Translations under genes and position numbers: made by a program | The notes under the pieces: generated by a model | The model's input: only the letters and a program-made list of their open reading frames with translations | Told to the model about the DNA's origin: nothing | The model's database searches: none | Shown here: positions 4,676 through 6,014 of the stretch, piece after piece | Numbering within the stretch: the stretch's first letter is position 1 | Layout: each line of letters opens with the position of its first letter | From: Akkermansia muciniphila | Lineage (GTDB): Bacteria; Verrucomicrobiota; Verrucomicrobiia; Limisphaerales; UBA9464 | Length of the DNA: 6,014 bases | Direction: 5' to 3' | Assembly (NCBI GenBank): GCA_945873715.1 | Contig: CAMCFL010000222.1 | Location: 1 to 6,014, forward strand

Positions 4676-6014
4676 TCAACGGGTGGGCGGGCCCGGGGAT
4701 GTGCGCCTCATGGCCAGAACATCGCGCACCTCTCTCATCCATTGTTCGGTCGACGATTCATGCTTTCCCATCACGCGGATCACCTCTCCGTTCAGGCGTC
4801 GCTGGTCCTCTTCGGTCAGATCCTTGGCGGTGATGACGATGACGGGGACCCTGGGTGTATTCGGCGTGCGCCGGAGCTCGGCCATGAACTCGAAGCCGTC
4901 CATCTCGGGCATCATGAGGTCCAGCAGCACGAAGTCGGGCACGGCCTTGGCGATCTCCTCGAGACCTATCCGGCCATTCGCCGCTTCCCGCACCTCCCAC
5001 CCATCCTTCTCCAGGGTCGCCCGCATCACCTCGCGGGTCATCGGATCGTCTTCGACCATGAGCACCGACCGTCCCGGCATGCGGATCCGAAGCTTTGCCA
5101 AGGCCGACGCCAGCCGCACGCGGTCGATCGGCTTGGTGAGGTAGTCGGCCGCTCCGAGGGCGAAGCCGAGGCTCTTGTCCTCCACGATGGTCACCATGAC
5201 CACCGGGATGCCCGCGGTCAGTGGTGCGGCCTTCAAGGCGACCAGAACCGACCACCCGTCCATGCTCGGCATCATGACATCGAGCGTGATGGCGTCGGGC
5301 TGGAGTCGCCCTGCCATCTCCAATCCAATGCGGCCGTCCTCGGCGAGCTCGACCCGATAACCCTCCTTCGCCAAGGCCCTCCGCATCAGGTCCCGCACGG
5401 CGGGGTCGTCATCGATAACGAGCACCATCGGCGAACCGTCCGGAACCTCGGCAGGACGCGCCACCCTGCTCACGCCGACTTCACCGGAAGGCGCTTCGCC
5501 CGGGAGTCGGACGGTGAAGGTGGACCCCGCTCCGGGGACGCTTTCGACTGCTATGTCGCCGCCCATCAACTGGCAGAACTTCCGGCTGATCGCCAGGCCC
5601 AACCCGGTGCCCCCGAATCGCCGACTGGTCGAGGCATCCGCCTGGGTGAACGGCTGGAACAGCTTCCCCACCTGTTCCGCCGTCATCCCAATCCCGCTGT
5701 CCTTCACGGCAAAAACCATTCGGTCCGCGTCCCGCCACGCCGAGAACCGCACCACGCCCTTCTCGGTAAACTTGCTGGCGTTCGAGAGCAGGTTGAACAG
5801 CGTCTGCCTGACCTTGGTGACGTCGGCCGACATGCGCCCCAGGCCCGGTGCCATCTCAAGCTCGAGACGGTTGCCCTGTTTCGTGACCAGCGGCATGACC
5901 GTCGCCGCGACCTCCCGGGCCAGCGGTTCGACCTCGAACTCCTCCACGAAGAGCGTCATCCGCCCCGCCTCGATCTTCGACAGGTCCAGGATGTCATTGA
6001 TCAGGCCGAGCAGG
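4676..6014 (-). CDS. Hybrid sensor histidine kinase with two receiver domains, C-terminal part
   Basis: The gene enters from the right edge; 445 residues and the stop (TGA, 4678-4676) are visible. In-frame codons continue upstream of ATG 5959 (LLGLINDILDLSKIEAGRM), the end of the HisKA dimerisation helix, so 5959 is not the start and the phosphorylated His lies outside the window. Counting from the first visible codon, the HATPase domain has its N box at 72-82 (LFNLLSNASKF), G1 DSGIG at 105-109, F box FQPFTQAD at 119-126 and G2 GGTGLGLAIS at 134-143; all ATP-binding motifs are intact. Receiver 1 (about 196-310) has the acidic residues at 201-203, phospho-acceptor D245 in TLDVMMP, T275 and K294. 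Receiver 2 (about 316-437) has E321-D323, acceptor D365 in LLDLMMP, T395 and K417. No output or HPt domain follows, so a phosphorelay to a separate partner is expected (inference). The gene has no obvious link to the PaaX-like gene downstream. Confidence 0.95.
   Translation of the reverse strand, partial: LLGLINDILDLSKIEAGRMTLFVEEFEVEPLAREVAATVMPLVTKQGNRLELEMAPGLGRMSADVTKVRQTLFNLLSNASKFTEKGVVRFSAWRDADRMVFAVKDSGIGMTAEQVGKLFQPFTQADASTSRRFGGTGLGLAISRKFCQLMGGDIAVESVPGAGSTFTVRLPGEAPSGEVGVSRVARPAEVPDGSPMVLVIDDDPAVRDLMRRALAKEGYRVELAEDGRIGLEMAGRLQPDAITLDVMMPSMDGWSVLVALKAAPLTAGIPVVMVTIVEDKSLGFALGAADYLTKPIDRVRLASALAKLRIRMPGRSVLMVEDDPMTREVMRATLEKDGWEVREAANGRIGLEEIAKAVPDFVLLDLMMPEMDGFEFMAELRRTPNTPRVPVIVITAKDLTEEDQRRLNGEVIRVMGKHESSTEQWMREVRDVLAMRRTSPGPPTR

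Noticed and set aside
4201..4833. Plus-strand 210-codon open frame
   Set aside because: It crosses two palindromes and runs antisense to both the PaaX-like gene start and the kinase end. It has no domain or conserved motif.

Overview
The window is GC-rich and has four intact or partial genes, all on the minus strand, separated by stretches of eroded genes and short repeats. I infer a Verrucomicrobia-type soil or freshwater bacterium. The basis is family resemblance recalled from memory: a secreted protein starting with a TLVSAGSVWRFLD-type module, a PQQ-like beta-propeller of a kind common in that phylum, a hybrid kinase, and abundant dispersed repeats. No marker gene fixes the taxonomy.

Layout: (1) 1-1149, a two-gene minus-strand unit. 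A TPR-repeat protein is followed, with an ATGA stop/start overlap, by the N-terminus of an exported protein that runs off the left edge. (2) 1150-1711 holds no intact gene. It has a 20-residue scrap of an IS630-type transposase and three dispersed repeat units of the kind whose reading frames mimic protein (CTCTGCG/CGCAGAG and CGCGAAG types). (3) 1712-2361, minus strand, is a membrane-anchored PQQ-like beta-propeller protein reduced to its two ends; the middle is gone, the frame changes, and a 7-bp-arm hairpin sits on the junction. (4) 2362-2620 is a repeat-bearing spacer. (5) 2621-3159, plus strand, is an interior piece of an Lhr-type DEXH-box helicase, cut at both ends and frameshifted. (6) 3201-4398 contains an intact PaaX-like gene (winged helix, Cas2-like fold and PaaX C-terminal motif). 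It is bracketed by two 34-bp palindromes that differ at one base and lie in opposite orientation; a third, decayed copy lies just outside. (7) 4399-4675 is a spacer with nothing convincing. (8) 4676-6014 is the C-terminal 445 residues of a hybrid sensor histidine kinase with two receiver domains, continuing past the right edge.

The left-hand pair probably acts at or outside the cytoplasmic membrane. The kinase is an unrelated signalling gene. The middle 3 kb looks like a turnover zone where repeats and mobile DNA have cut up resident genes. The most interesting feature is the PaaX/Cas2-fold gene with its palindrome pair, which resembles a small REP-like or IS-like unit about 1.1 kb long. Its mobility is inference only.
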